Assembly: GCF_002091475.1 (NCBI RefSeq)
Contig: NZ_BCTR01000012.1
Coordinates: 1 to 64,000, forward strand
DNA length: 64,000 nt
Source: Sphingomonas azotifigens NBRC 15497
GTDB taxonomy: Bacteria; Pseudomonadota; Alphaproteobacteria; Sphingomonadales; Sphingomonadaceae
Direction: 5' to 3'
This document shows, piece after piece, positions 1-15,066 of this stretch (its first letter is position 1; every line of letters begins with the position of its first letter). The notes under the pieces were generated by a model. It saw only the letters and a program-made list of their open reading frames with translations. It was not told where the DNA came from and did no database searches. The position numbers and the translations under genes are program-made.

Positions 1-1
1 G

Positions 2-667
2 GGGGGGGGGGGGGGGGGGGATGACACCGCTCCGAAGGCGTCCGCTTCCGGCTCCAGCCCCTCCCCCGACCCCTCCCGCAAGCGGGAGGGGCGCGCAAGT
101 GGCAAGCGCCCGCAGGTCGTCGCGATCGACTATGGCTCGAAGCGCAACATCTTCCGCAACCTGGTCCAGGCCGGCGCAGACGTGACCGTGCTGCCCGCCA
201 CCGCCACCTTCGAGCAGGTGATGGCGTTCAATCCGGACGGCTTCTTCCTCTCCAACGGCCCGGGCGATCCCGCCGCGACCGGCGAATATGCCGTGCCGGT
301 GATCCGCCAGCTGCTCGAAACCGGCAAGCCGCTGTTCGGCATCTGCCTCGGCCACCAGCTGCTCGGCCTCGCGGTGGGCGCGCAGACCACCAAGATGTTC
401 CAGGGCCATCGCGGCGCCAACCATCCGGTCAAGCGGCTGGAGGACGGCGCGGTCGAGATCACCAGCATGAATCACGGCTTCGCCGTCGAGCGCGAGAGCC
501 TGCCGGCCAATGCGCGCGAGACGCATGTGTCGCTGTTCGACGGCTCCAACGCCGGCATTGAACTCACCGACCGCCCGGCGTTCAGCGTGCAATATCACCC
601 CGAGGCCAGCCCGGGCCCGCAGGACAGCCTCTATCTGTTCGAGCGGTTCGTGGGGATGATGGCGTGA
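2..667 (+). CDS. carA: Carbamoyl-phosphate synthase small subunit, 3' part
   Basis: This is the glutaminase subunit of carbamoyl-phosphate synthase, which frees ammonia from glutamine and channels it to CarB for pyrimidine and arginine synthesis. Only the C-terminal class I glutamine amidotransferase domain is present, from about position 101. The nucleophile motif GICLGHQ and the catalytic QYHPEAS are both visible. The N-terminal CarA domain lies outside the window, and the sequence reaching the edge is a run of 20 G, so the 5' end is unreliable. Just before the amidotransferase domain the frame runs through a palindromic repeat, giving a Ser/Pro/Arg-rich linker. The stop overlaps the GTG start of the next small ORF. 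Confidence 0.95.
   Translation, partial: GGGGGGDDTAPKASASGSSPSPDPSRKREGRASGKRPQVVAIDYGSKRNIFRNLVQAGADVTVLPATATFEQVMAFNPDGFFLSNGPGDPAATGEYAVPVIRQLLETGKPLFGICLGHQLLGLAVGAQTTKMFQGHRGANHPVKRLEDGAVEITSMNHGFAVERESLPANARETHVSLFDGSNAGIELTDRPAFSVQYHPEASPGPQDSLYLFERFVGMMA
57..91 (+). repeat. Palindromic repeat inside carA (CCCCTCCCGC family)
   Basis: The core at 70-91 is a perfect palindrome: CCCCTCCCGC, two bases, then GCGGGAGGGG. It is preceded by a pyrimidine-rich half element at 57-69. The same core and flank recur at 4312-4347 (inverted) and 4377-4410 (same orientation). Here the element sits in the open carA frame and encodes interdomain linker residues without a stop. Confidence 0.85.
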
Positions 668-953
668 CCGCGGCAGCGCTTCTCGCAGCGAGCGGACTCT
701 TTCTGACTCAACCGGTTTCCCAAAGTGCGAAAGAGCAAGCGATTTCGGCTGCTGCGCGCCGATGCGGCGGTTTGCCAGACGGGCGTTTTGTCGCCGACCC
801 ACATCGCAAGAATGCCTATATTCTCGTAGCGACTTCCAAGTCGCATCCCGAAACTGTCGATCAGAAGGCTACGGCCCGCGGTTGGCGCTGCCTGAAATCC
901 TGGGCTCGCCAGAACCGCCTCACGATCGGCTTCAATTCTTCGGACGTATACTA

Positions 954-954
<1 letters not shown>
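664..954 (+). CDS. Small unknown protein coupled between carA and carB
   Basis: I do not recognise this 96-residue protein. It starts with GTG inside the carA stop (GTGA overlap), and its TAA stop shares a base with the carB ATG. Such tight coupling on both sides argues for a translated gene. The N-terminus is a hydrophobic Ala/Leu stretch of about 20 residues that could be a weak signal peptide. The rest is basic, with two cysteines near residues 34 and 76 and several aromatic residues towards the C-terminus. Base composition is visibly less GC-rich than carA or carB. A role linked to carbamoyl phosphate is only suggested by position. Confidence 0.65.
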
Positions 955-4283
<3,329 letters not shown>

Positions 4284-4311
4284 ATGTGCCGCTGGGGAGG
4301 GGGGCTGCGTT

Positions 4312-4410
4312 CCCCTCCCGCTTGCGGGAGGGGCTAGGGGAGGGGCTGAGCCACCTCAGCGCTTCTTCCACGTCGATCCCTCCCCCAACCCCTCCCGCAT
4401 GCGGGAGGGG
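4312..4410. repeat. Inverted pair of palindromic repeats in the carB-greA gap
   Basis: The 304-base gap between carB and greA holds two copies of the carA-type palindrome, with cores at 4312-4333 and 4389-4410. Each core is CCCCTCCCGC, two bases, GCGGGAGGGG. The first copy and its half-element flank (to about 4347) point left; the second, with its flank from 4377, points right. The pair therefore forms a larger inverted repeat. Nothing else is clear in the gap apart from an AT-richer stretch around 4430-4500 that probably carries the greA promoter. Confidence 0.85.
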
Positions 4411-4587
4411 AGCGAACGCCTTAAGAGCAGGGCAAAATATTACTTCTCCACCCCGCGCCTTGATGTTTTTCGCGCCGCGACTTACTATTCGCGTTCGCAC
4501 AATGGATTTCCCCAACCGATGTAAGTGTGCGGACGTCGTTTTTGAGCGACGGTCGGTCTCGGGGGCGTAGTGAAGGACAAGGGCGTT

Positions 4588-5064
4588 ATGGCGACCGTCG
4601 AGAAGATGCCGATGCTGGCGGAAGGCTATCAGAAGCTCAGCGAGGAGCTGAAGCGGCTGAAGGCCGAGCGGCCGTTGATCGTGGACGCGATCGAGGAAGC
4701 CCGTGCGCATGGCGACCTCTCCGAAAACGCCGAATATCATGCCGCCAAGGAGCGCCAGGGCCAGGTCGAGGCGTCGATCGCCGACATCGAGGACAAGCTG
4801 AGCCGCGCCCAGATCATCGATCCCAAGGAGCTTTCGGGCGACAAGATCGTGTTCGGCGCGACGGTGACGCTGCTCGACGAGGACGACAAGCCGGTGAAGT
4901 ACCAGATCGTCGGCCAGACCGAGGCGGATGCCAGCAAGGGCCGCATCTCGTACAACTCGCCGATCGGCCGCGCGCTGATCGGCCGCAAGGTCGACGAAGA
5001 GGTCGAGGTTTCGGTGCCGGCGGGCGACCGTTATTATCTGGTCTCGAAGGTCGAATTCATCTGA
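4588..5064 (+). CDS. greA: Transcription elongation factor GreA
   Basis: GreA binds the secondary channel of RNA polymerase and stimulates cleavage of backtracked transcripts. The 158 residues include the N-terminal coiled coil with the acidic tip ([16 protein letters not shown]) and the C-terminal FKBP-like domain. I chose ATG 4588 rather than the in-frame GTG at 4570. ATG 4588 gives the usual family N-terminus [10 protein letters not shown] and has a purine-rich AAGGACAAGG just upstream. A GreB paralogue lies at 38.1 kb. The rhomboid gene follows after 8 bases and is probably co-transcribed. Confidence 0.96.
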   Translation: MATVEKMPMLAEGYQKLSEELKRLKAERPLIVDAIEEARAHGDLSENAEYHAAKERQGQVEASIADIEDKLSRAQIIDPKELSGDKIVFGATVTLLDEDDKPVKYQIVGQTEADASKGRISYNSPIGRALIGRKVDEEVEVSVPAGDRYYLVSKVEFI

Positions 5065-5072
5065 GGCTGGCC

Positions 5073-5699
5073 ATGCGGAAGCTTAGCGCCACGACGGTGA
5101 TCGTCGCCGTCACGGTGGCGGTGAGCGTGCTGGCGCTGCTCGCGCCCAACGCCGTGCAGATCCAATATGCGGCGGGGTTCATCCCGGCGCGGCTGTTCGG
5201 CAGGTTGATCCTGTCGGGGCTGGTGGTGCCGGCGTGGCTCACCCCGCTCAGTGCGACGCTGGTCCATGCCGGGCTGTTCCATCTCGCCATGAACATGCTG
5301 ATGCTCGTCTTTACCGGCCGCGAGACCGAGCGGGCGATCGGCGCCAAGGGTGTGGTCACGCTCTATCTGGTCGGCGCCTATGCCGCCGCGGCCGCGCAGT
5401 GGCTCGCCGGCCCGATGTCGACCGCGCCGATGATCGGCGCCAGCGGGGCGAGCTCGGCGATCGTCGGCGCCTATTCGCTGCTCTACGGGCGCCAGCGTGC
5501 GAAGGCGATCGGCCCGATCCCGGCGCCGATCGTGCATATCGCCTGGCTGGCGGCGGCATGGATCGCGGTGAACCTGCTGATGGGCTTCGCCTTCCTGCAG
5601 GGCGGCGTCGAAGTGGCGATCTGGGCGCATATCGGCGGCTTCCTGCTCGGCCTGGTGCTGGCGCGGCCGATGCTGCTCTGGCGCTGGCGCCACGCCTGA
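5073..5699 (+). CDS. Rhomboid-family intramembrane serine protease
   Basis: This is a 208-residue polytopic inner-membrane protein with about six transmembrane helices. The rhomboid hallmarks are present: the HAGLFHLAMNM loop (residues 65-75), the nucleophile in GASG (Ser124) and the base in AHIGGF (His186). Rhomboids cut substrate proteins inside or next to a transmembrane helix. ATG 5073 follows greA closely. A longer opening upstream in the same frame overlaps all of greA and was rejected. The substrate cannot be inferred. A palindromic repeat element lies directly downstream. Confidence 0.9.
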   Translation: MRKLSATTVIVAVTVAVSVLALLAPNAVQIQYAAGFIPARLFGRLILSGLVVPAWLTPLSATLVHAGLFHLAMNMLMLVFTGRETERAIGAKGVVTLYLVGAYAAAAAQWLAGPMSTAPMIGASGASSAIVGAYSLLYGRQRAKAIGPIPAPIVHIAWLAAAWIAVNLLMGFAFLQGGVEVAIWAHIGGFLLGLVLARPMLLWRWRHA

Positions 5700-5727
5700 C
5701 GGGCGTCAAGCGCCGGCCTTTTCAGCC

Positions 5728-5821
5728 GTCATCCCGGCGAAAGCCGGGATCCAGTCGCCTCTCCCTTTCAGCAAGCGCCGCAACGGTGACCCCAATGGAT
5801 CCCGGCTTTCGCCGGGATGAC
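5728..5821. repeat. 94-bp element with perfect 26-bp terminal inverted repeats
   Basis: The left arm (5728-5753) and right arm (5796-5821) are exact reverse complements of 26 bases. Each arm contains its own smaller palindrome, ATCCCGGC around GAAA then GCCGGGAT. The element lies between the convergent rhomboid and DUF885 genes and may also act as a bidirectional terminator. Its sequence differs from the other repeat families in the window. Confidence 0.85.
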
Positions 5822-5838
5822 CGTTGGAGGGGAGGGCT

Positions 5839-7647
5839 TCACCCCTTCCGCTGCGCGATGTGCCGGTCGATCACATGGCCGAGCACCGTCATCGGCACGT
5901 TGCCGCCGAGCACCAGCGCATCGTTGAACGCGCGGAAATCGAACCGGTCGCCCAGCGCGGTTTTCGCCTGGGTGCGCAGCCGGTTGATCGCGGTGTGTCC
6001 CACCTTGTAGCCGCAGGCCTGGCCCGGCCAGGAGCAATAGCGGTCGACCTCTCCCTGGACCTCGTCCTCGGACGAGCCGTTCGCCTCGACGAACCAGCGG
6101 ATCGCCTGTTCGCGGGTCCAGCGCTTGGCGTGGAGGCCGCTGTCGACCACCAGCCGGCAGGCGCGGAAGCCGAGCGACTGGAGGTATCCCAGCTTCGCCG
6201 CCGGGTTCGCGGCATAGACGCCGAGTTCGTCGCCCAGCTGTTCGGCATAGAGCGCCCAGCCTTCGGAATAGGCGTTGAACTGCAGCAGCGAGCGGATCAG
6301 CGGCATCTTGAAGGTATATTCGCCCTGCCAGGCATGGCCGGGGATCGCCTCGTGATAGGCTAGGTCGGGCAGGCTGAACCGCGTCCAGATCCCGGTCGAG
6401 CGCAGGTTGACCCACAGCCGGCCGGGCACCTTGCCGTCGATCGTGCCGGGGCCGCCATAGGCGCCCGGCGCGCCTTCTTCCTCTACGGCCGGGATGCGCT
6501 TCACCTCGACATTGCCGGGCACCAGCGTGTGGAACGCCTGCGGCATGCGGCTGCGCATGTCGTCGACGCTCTTCTGGAGGATCTGGATGATCTCGGCGCG
6601 GCCGGCATCATTGTCCGGGAAGGCGAAGCGCGGATCGGTGGCGAGCCCGCGCATCCGCGCGCCGACCGAGCCTTGCGTATAGCCGAGTGTTTTGAGGATC
6701 GTGTCCATCTCGGCCTGGAGCGCAGCGAGCTGTTCCTTGCCCATCGCATGGACCTCGTCCGGCGACATCGTGGTGGTGGTGCCGGCACTCAGCGCCCAGG
6801 CATAATAGGCGTCGCCATCCTTGAACTTCCACACCCCGGCGTCCGAGGTGGCGCGGGCGCGGTGCTTCTCCAGTTCGGCGATCTGGCGGTCGAGCGCAGG
6901 CGCGACCTGCTCGGCGGCGATCCTTGTGGCGCGCGCCGCATAGCTGCCCGGCATGCTGGTGGTGCGCTTGGCAATCGAGGTTACCACGTCCCAGGTCGCG
7001 GGATCGCCCTTGCGGGCGAGACGGATCTGCCGGAGGCACTTGTCGAGCAGGAAGTCGGGTGCGATCACGCCGACGCTCGCCGCCTGCCGCAGGCGCGCCG
7101 TCTCGCCGTCCAGCGCGCCGGCATAGGCCTGGAGCCGCTCGCAATAGGCATCGGCATCGTCGCGCGTGGCGATCTGGTGATCGCTGTCGAGCATCTTCGG
7201 CACGTCGAGATAGGCGCCGACATTCTGGACGACGACATAGGGGCTGTTGCGCCAGCTGCCGACCGCGACATCGCCATAGGGGAAGCCGATGCCCTTCAGA
7301 CCATTGGCATAGGCGGTCTGGATCACGTCGAGGTGGACCCGCATCTCGGGGCTCACCGCGGTTACGTCGATCCGGTCGATCTCACCGAGCGTCGCCTTCA
7401 GATGCGCCGCCATCCTGGCGACACCGGCCGGCGTACGGTCGGCGAGGCGGTGCTTGAGGTCGGCGCGGGCGCCCTTGTCGATGCCGAGGCTGGACGCGCT
7501 TTCGGGGTTGAGCGCCAGCAGCGCCTCGGCGGTGCGATCGATCAGCGCCTTAGCCTGGGCCTCGGCGGCGGGCGCGGGCCGTGCCACTGCGCCGGTGGCC
7601 AGCAGGGCGCTCGATCCGAGCAGCACGTCGCGACGGGTGGTACGCAT
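5839..7647 (-). CDS. DUF885-family zinc metallopeptidase with Tat-type signal
   Basis: This 602-residue protein starts with a twin-arginine-like signal (TRRDVLLGSSALLATG) and an AxA cleavage region near residue 28, so export folded through Tat is likely. The zinc motif HEAIPGH lies at residues 432-438, followed by a glutamate in EGWALYAE near 462 that could be the third ligand. DUF885 proteins are predicted secreted peptidases, mostly uncharacterised. The start at 7647 was chosen because it gives the signal peptide; the frame stays open upstream through the NfeD gene. It may share an upstream promoter with the SPFH-NfeD pair. Confidence 0.88.
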   Translation of the reverse strand: MRTTRRDVLLGSSALLATGAVARPAPAAEAQAKALIDRTAEALLALNPESASSLGIDKGARADLKHRLADRTPAGVARMAAHLKATLGEIDRIDVTAVSPEMRVHLDVIQTAYANGLKGIGFPYGDVAVGSWRNSPYVVVQNVGAYLDVPKMLDSDHQIATRDDADAYCERLQAYAGALDGETARLRQAASVGVIAPDFLLDKCLRQIRLARKGDPATWDVVTSIAKRTTSMPGSYAARATRIAAEQVAPALDRQIAELEKHRARATSDAGVWKFKDGDAYYAWALSAGTTTTMSPDEVHAMGKEQLAALQAEMDTILKTLGYTQGSVGARMRGLATDPRFAFPDNDAGRAEIIQILQKSVDDMRSRMPQAFHTLVPGNVEVKRIPAVEEEGAPGAYGGPGTIDGKVPGRLWVNLRSTGIWTRFSLPDLAYHEAIPGHAWQGEYTFKMPLIRSLLQFNAYSEGWALYAEQLGDELGVYAANPAAKLGYLQSLGFRACRLVVDSGLHAKRWTREQAIRWFVEANGSSEDEVQGEVDRYCSWPGQACGYKVGHTAINRLRTQAKTALGDRFDFRAFNDALVLGGNVPMTVLGHVIDRHIAQRKG

Positions 7648-7667
7648 CAATTCGACCTCGATTGGTT

Positions 7668-8138
7668 TCAGTCTTGGGGAAGGGAAGGAAGCGGCTCCAC
7701 GCGGAGCGTCGCGCCGTCGGCACCGGTGATCCGCACGCGGGCGCCGGCGGGGGCATCGGGTCCGCGCGCGGGCCATTCGCCATCGCCGACACGGACCCGG
7801 CCGCCATGGTCGCTCACCGGCTCGACGACGGTGACGACCGCGCCGACCAGCCGGGCGACGCGGTCGTTGAGCAGGGGATCGGCGGTCGCCACCGGAAAAT
7901 CCCGGTACCAGCGCTTTCCGATCAGCACCGCCACCGCCGACCAGAGGGCAAAGCCGAGCAGCTGGCCGCCGGCCGGCAGGTCCGGGAACAGCAACGCGAT
8001 CGTCCCGGTGATCGCCGCAGCGATGGCGAGAAACACCAGGAACACGCCGGGCACTACCAGCTCGGCGATCCCCAGCAGCGCCGCCGCGAGGAGCCAGAGC
8101 AGGGGCGGGTGCTGCAGCCAGTCCACCGTGGCGATCAA
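7668..8138 (-). CDS. NfeD-family membrane protein
   Basis: This 156-residue protein has two to three hydrophobic helices in the first 80 residues and a C-terminal OB-fold domain. The likely start is a TTG overlapping the stop of the SPFH gene (TTGA), which couples the two. NfeD proteins are regularly encoded beside SPFH (stomatin/flotillin-like) proteins and are thought to act together in membrane organisation or quality control. The TTG start is inferred from the overlap and the absence of a better ATG. Confidence 0.88.
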   Translation of the reverse strand: MIATVDWLQHPPLLWLLAAALLGIAELVVPGVFLVFLAIAAAITGTIALLFPDLPAGGQLLGFALWSAVAVLIGKRWYRDFPVATADPLLNDRVARLVGAVVTVVEPVSDHGGRVRVGDGEWPARGPDAPAGARVRITGADGATLRVEPLPSLPQD

Positions 8139-9118
8139 CCCTGCTGGTCGAACGGGCCCGGGCGGCGCGCGGGCGGGGCTGGCGGGGCGGGGGGCTTGGG
8201 CGCGCCGCCGGACAGCGCGTCCTTGGCCAGCTCACCGATTCCGCCCAGCGTGCCGATCAGCTGCGTCGCCTCGACCGGGAACAGGATGGTCTTGGCATTG
8301 GGCGAGGTCGCGAACTTGCCGACCGCCTCGACATATTTCTGCGCGATGAAATAGTTGAGCGACTGGGCGCTGCCGGACTCGATCGCGTCCGACACCAGCT
8401 GTGTCGCCTTGGCTTCGGCCTCGGCGGCGCGCTCGCGGGCCTCGGCGTCGCGGAAGGCCGATTCGCGGCGGCCTTCGGCCTCCAGGATGCGCGCCGCCTT
8501 CTGCCCTTCGGCACGGAGGATCTCGGAGGCCCTCGCGCCCTCGGCCTCGAGGATGTTGGCGCGCTTCTCGCGCTCGGCCTTCATCTGGCGGCCCATTGCG
8601 TTGACGATGTCCGCCGGCGGGCGGATGTCCTTGATCTCGACGCGGGTGATCTTCACGCCCCAGGGCGTCGTCGCATGGTCGACGACCGACAGCAGCCGGG
8701 CGTTGATCTCGTCGCGCTTGGACAGCGTTTCGTCGAGGTCCATCGAGCCCATCACCGTGCGAAGGTTCGTCGTCGTCAGCTGGAGCAGCGCGACATACAG
8801 GTCCGATACCTCATAGGCGGCCTTGGCGGCATCGAGCACCTGGAAGAACACCACCCCGTCGGTGGAGATCATCGCATTGTCCTTGGTGATGATCTCCTGC
8901 CCCGGAATGTCGATCACCTGCTCCATCATGTTCACCTTGCGGCCGACACGGTAGAAGAAGGCGGGGTAGAAGTTGAAGCCGGGGGTGGCCACGGTGGTGA
9001 AGCGGCCGAAATGCTCGATCGTGTATTGATAGCCCTGGGTCACGATCTTCACGCTGGTCAGCAGGTAGAACAGCACCAATGCCGCCAGGCTCACCAGAAA
9101 CACGAAAAGCACGTCCAT
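8135..9118 (-). CDS. SPFH/band 7 (stomatin-like) protein
   Basis: This 327-residue protein has an N-terminal membrane helix (residues 2-22), the band 7 domain with its core around [11 protein letters not shown], and a long Ala/Glu/Arg-rich coiled coil from about 180 to 250. A proline-rich tail ends the protein. The family forms large oligomeric cages in the membrane, often controlling membrane proteases. I chose ATG 9118 over a TTG seven codons upstream. ATG 9118 starts the transmembrane segment directly and has a GGGGAG Shine-Dalgarno about 8 bases before it. NfeD follows with overlapping codons. Confidence 0.92.
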   Translation of the reverse strand: MDVLFVFLVSLAALVLFYLLTSVKIVTQGYQYTIEHFGRFTTVATPGFNFYPAFFYRVGRKVNMMEQVIDIPGQEIITKDNAMISTDGVVFFQVLDAAKAAYEVSDLYVALLQLTTTNLRTVMGSMDLDETLSKRDEINARLLSVVDHATTPWGVKITRVEIKDIRPPADIVNAMGRQMKAEREKRANILEAEGARASEILRAEGQKAARILEAEGRRESAFRDAEARERAAEAEAKATQLVSDAIESGSAQSLNYFIAQKYVEAVGKFATSPNAKTILFPVEATQLIGTLGGIGELAKDALSGGAPKPPAPPAPPARRPGPFDQQG

Positions 9119-9169
9119 ACGCCCCGACTCCCCTCGCAATGGGGCCCAGTGCTAGCATAGAGAGCGCAC

Positions 9170-9988
9170 ATGACCAGCATCGCTCTCGCCCCCCGCACCG
9201 CCCTGTTCCTGCCCGCGTCCAATCCGCGCGCGATCGCCAAGGCGCGCACGCTCGCCTGCGACATGGTGATCCTCGACCTCGAGGACGCGGTGAAGCCGGA
9301 GGACAAGAATAGCGCCCGCCAGGCTGCGATCGCGGCAGCGGCGGAGGGCTTTGGCGAGCGGCTCTGCGCGATCCGGCTGAACGGCGTGGACAGCGACGAG
9401 CATGCCGCCGATCTGCACGCGGTCGCGGCCTCGGCGGCGGACATGGTCGTCGTGCCCAAGGTGGAAGACGCCGTAGTCGCCGCGCAGATCGCGCAGGCCA
9501 CGGGCAAGCAGCTCCTCGCGATGATCGAGACGCCAGCAGGCGTCTTGGCCGCGCCGTCGATCGCCGGGGTGGCGGGCGTGGCCGGCCTGATCGCCGGTAC
9601 CAACGACCTGAAGGCGACCCTTGGCATCCCCGCCTCGGCAGGCCGCGAGGGGCTCGCGCTGGCATTGCAGACGGTGGTGCTCGCGGCACGGGCGGGCAGG
9701 GCATGGGCGCTGGACGGGGTGTTCAACGCGCTTGCCGACCCCGAGGGCCTTGCCGCCGAGTGCCGCGCCGGCCGCGCCCTCGGCTTCGACGGCAAGACGC
9801 TGATCCACCCGGGCCAGCTCGCGACGGCGACCGAGGCCTTTGCCGCTAGCCGGCAAGAACTCGACGATGCTCGCGCCCTGCTGGCCGCCGCCGGTGGCGG
9901 GGCCGAGCGCTTCCGCGACCGGATGATCGAGGCGATGCATGTCGCGCAGGCCCGGATTCTTCTGCAACGCGCGGGTGAATCCGAATAA
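9170..9988 (+). CDS. HpcH/HpaI-type CoA ester lyase (CitE-like)
   Basis: This 272-residue TIM-barrel protein belongs to the citrate lyase beta / malyl-CoA lyase family. Seen motifs include LFLPASNPR near the N-terminus, the metal-binding VILDLEDAV (about 33-41) and LLAMIETPAGV in the middle. Family members cleave or form acyl-CoA esters such as malyl-CoA, beta-methylmalyl-CoA or citramalyl-CoA with Mg2+. No other citrate lyase subunits are nearby, so a stand-alone malyl- or citramalyl-CoA lyase is more likely than true CitE. The substrate cannot be settled from sequence. It is divergent from the SPFH operon by 51 bases. Confidence 0.85.
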   Translation: MTSIALAPRTALFLPASNPRAIAKARTLACDMVILDLEDAVKPEDKNSARQAAIAAAAEGFGERLCAIRLNGVDSDEHAADLHAVAASAADMVVVPKVEDAVVAAQIAQATGKQLLAMIETPAGVLAAPSIAGVAGVAGLIAGTNDLKATLGIPASAGREGLALALQTVVLAARAGRAWALDGVFNALADPEGLAAECRAGRALGFDGKTLIHPGQLATATEAFAASRQELDDARALLAAAGGGAERFRDRMIEAMHVAQARILLQRAGESE

Positions 9989-10037
9989 ATTCTTTCGGTC
10001 CACCTCCGGTCGTGTCCCATTCTTCTATGTCTAGAAC

Positions 10038-10445
10038 ATGGAGAACATGCACGAAATCGACATGACGCTGCTCCAGGCGCTCGGAGCGATCGAGAATCTC
10101 CTTGCGCTGCCCTGCTGCGACGTGGCGGATCTCTCGCGCGTTCGATACCAGACGGCGCGGGCCGTGGCGACGCGCCGACGCGCGATCGACCTGCTGGTCA
10201 ACGCCGCTGCCGCCGCCGGGGGCGCCAAGGCCGAGGTGGCGAAATCGCTGCGCGGCGGCAATCTCGACATGCGCATGTTCTACACCGACCATATCAGCGC
10301 CTGGCCGACTCCGCGCGCGGTCGCCGAATGGCCGGCCTATGTCGAGGCTTCGCGGACGCTGGCGGCGATCATCCGCAAGCAGGTGCAGATCGAGCGCGAT
10401 CTGCTGTATCCGGATGTCCCGCCGGTCGTGTCAGCTGCCCTCTAG
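10038..10445 (+). CDS. Unknown 135-residue helical protein
   Basis: I do not recognise this protein. It looks all-helical and cytosolic, with no signal or membrane segment. An N-terminal pair of helices with a CC pair near residue 26, a basic segment TRRRAID, and a C-terminal helix ending IERDLLYP can be seen. The E-x-x-LYP ending recalls hemerythrin-like proteins, but the regular set of iron-binding histidines is missing. It lies between the CitE-like gene and guaB, 63 bases before the guaB start, and may be co-transcribed with guaB. Confidence 0.7.
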   Translation: MENMHEIDMTLLQALGAIENLLALPCCDVADLSRVRYQTARAVATRRRAIDLLVNAAAAAGGAKAEVAKSLRGGNLDMRMFYTDHISAWPTPRAVAEWPAYVEASRTLAAIIRKQVQIERDLLYPDVPPVVSAAL

Positions 10446-13735
<3,290 letters not shown>

Positions 13736-13849
13736 GGCATGCGCCAAAGCTGGTTTACAAAAGATCACCGCCAAAGGCTATCCGGCTGAAACGCAAGGCG
13801 CGCACAGGTGGCTTTGCATTCGGCGCGCGATCCGCCTAGCGATCACGCC

Positions 13850-15037
13850 ATGACTCCCGCAGCGCGTGTGCAGATGGCAATCGAGGTGCTCGACCAGGTA
13901 ATCGGGGCGGCGCGGACGCGCGGCGCCGCGGCCGATGTGATCCTCGCGCGCTGGTTTGCCGAACGCCGCTTCGCCGGATCGAAGGATCGGCGGGCGATCC
14001 GCGCGCTCGTCTATGACGCGATTCGCCTGTGCGGCGAAGTGCCGGTGTCCGGTCGCGCCGCGCTGCTGGCGGTCGCGCGAACCCGGCCCGAGCTGGCCGC
14101 GCTGTTCGACGGATCGCACTATGGGCCGGCCGTGCACGTCGAAGGCGAGCCCGAGGCGGTGCCCGGCATCGCCCCGGCGTGGCTGGAAACGGCCTTCGAG
14201 GCATCGGGCCTCGAAGCCGCCGAACGCGCTGCGCTGCTCGGGCGGGCGCCGCTCGATCTTCGCGTCAACCGGCTGAAGACGACACCCGAGGCGCTCGCCG
14301 CCACGTTCGACGGGGCGGAGCGGCTCGCCTTCGCGCCCGATGCGCTGCGCCTGCGCGAGGACACGCCGGTCGACCGCAGTCCCGCCTATCTCGACGGTGC
14401 GTTCGAGGTGCAGGATGCCGGCAGCCAGTTGGTGAGCGCGCTTGCCGGCGCCGCGCCCGGCGAAACGGTGATCGACCTGTGCGCCGGCGGCGGCGGCAAG
14501 ACGCTGGCGCTGGCCGCCGCTATGGACAATCGCGGCACGATCCTCGCCTGCGACGTCGATCGGCCGCGCCTGTCCCGCCTGCTGCCCCGCGCCGAGCGCG
14601 CCGGGGTCCATATCGCCGAGACGTTACTGCTCGATCCCGGCCGCGAGGCGGAGCGGCTGGCGGCGTGGCAGGACCGCGCTGACCTGGTGCTGGTCGACGC
14701 GCCCTGCTCGGGCACCGGCACGTGGCGGCGCAATCCGGAGGCACGCTGGCGGCTCACCCCGGCGCAGCTCGACCGCTATGTCGACACCCAGGCGCATCTG
14801 CTCGACTTGGCGGCGAGGCTGGTGCGGCCGGGTGGCCGGCTGGTGCATATCGTCTGCTCGCTGCTCGATGCCGAGGGGGCAGGGCAGGTCGAGCGGTTCC
14901 TGGCCGCGCAGCCGGGCTGGGCGGCAGTGCCGTTCGATGCGCCGGCCGGGCGTCGGCGCGGCGAGGGGCTTCGGCTCACGCCGCTGCACGACGGCACCGA
15001 CGGCTTTTTTGTCGCGAAACTGGTGCGGCAATGCTAG
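13850..15037 (+). CDS. RsmB/NOP2-family RNA (cytosine-5) methyltransferase
   Basis: This 395-residue protein has an N-terminal NusB-like helical region (about 5-85) and a Rossmann methyltransferase domain. The SAM motif is DLCAGGGGKT (209-218). Motif IV is DAPCSGTG with Cys286, and motif VI is VHIVCSLLDAEG with Cys336, the expected catalytic cysteine. RsmB makes m5C967 in 16S rRNA; this is the likely role, but alphaproteobacteria have several paralogues. ATG 13850 starts at the NusB-like region; a longer frame upstream gives no conserved sequence. The TPR gene follows 29 bases downstream. Confidence 0.9.
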   Translation: MTPAARVQMAIEVLDQVIGAARTRGAAADVILARWFAERRFAGSKDRRAIRALVYDAIRLCGEVPVSGRAALLAVARTRPELAALFDGSHYGPAVHVEGEPEAVPGIAPAWLETAFEASGLEAAERAALLGRAPLDLRVNRLKTTPEALAATFDGAERLAFAPDALRLREDTPVDRSPAYLDGAFEVQDAGSQLVSALAGAAPGETVIDLCAGGGGKTLALAAAMDNRGTILACDVDRPRLSRLLPRAERAGVHIAETLLLDPGREAERLAAWQDRADLVLVDAPCSGTGTWRRNPEARWRLTPAQLDRYVDTQAHLLDLAARLVRPGGRLVHIVCSLLDAEGAGQVERFLAAQPGWAAVPFDAPAGRRRGEGLRLTPLHDGTDGFFVAKLVRQC

Positions 15038-15066
15038 CCCGGCGCGATGGAGTTTCGGAGATGTTG

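Noticed and set aside
4570..4587. GTG start for greA at 4570
   Set aside because: ATG 4588 has the better Shine-Dalgarno and gives the conserved GreA N-terminus.
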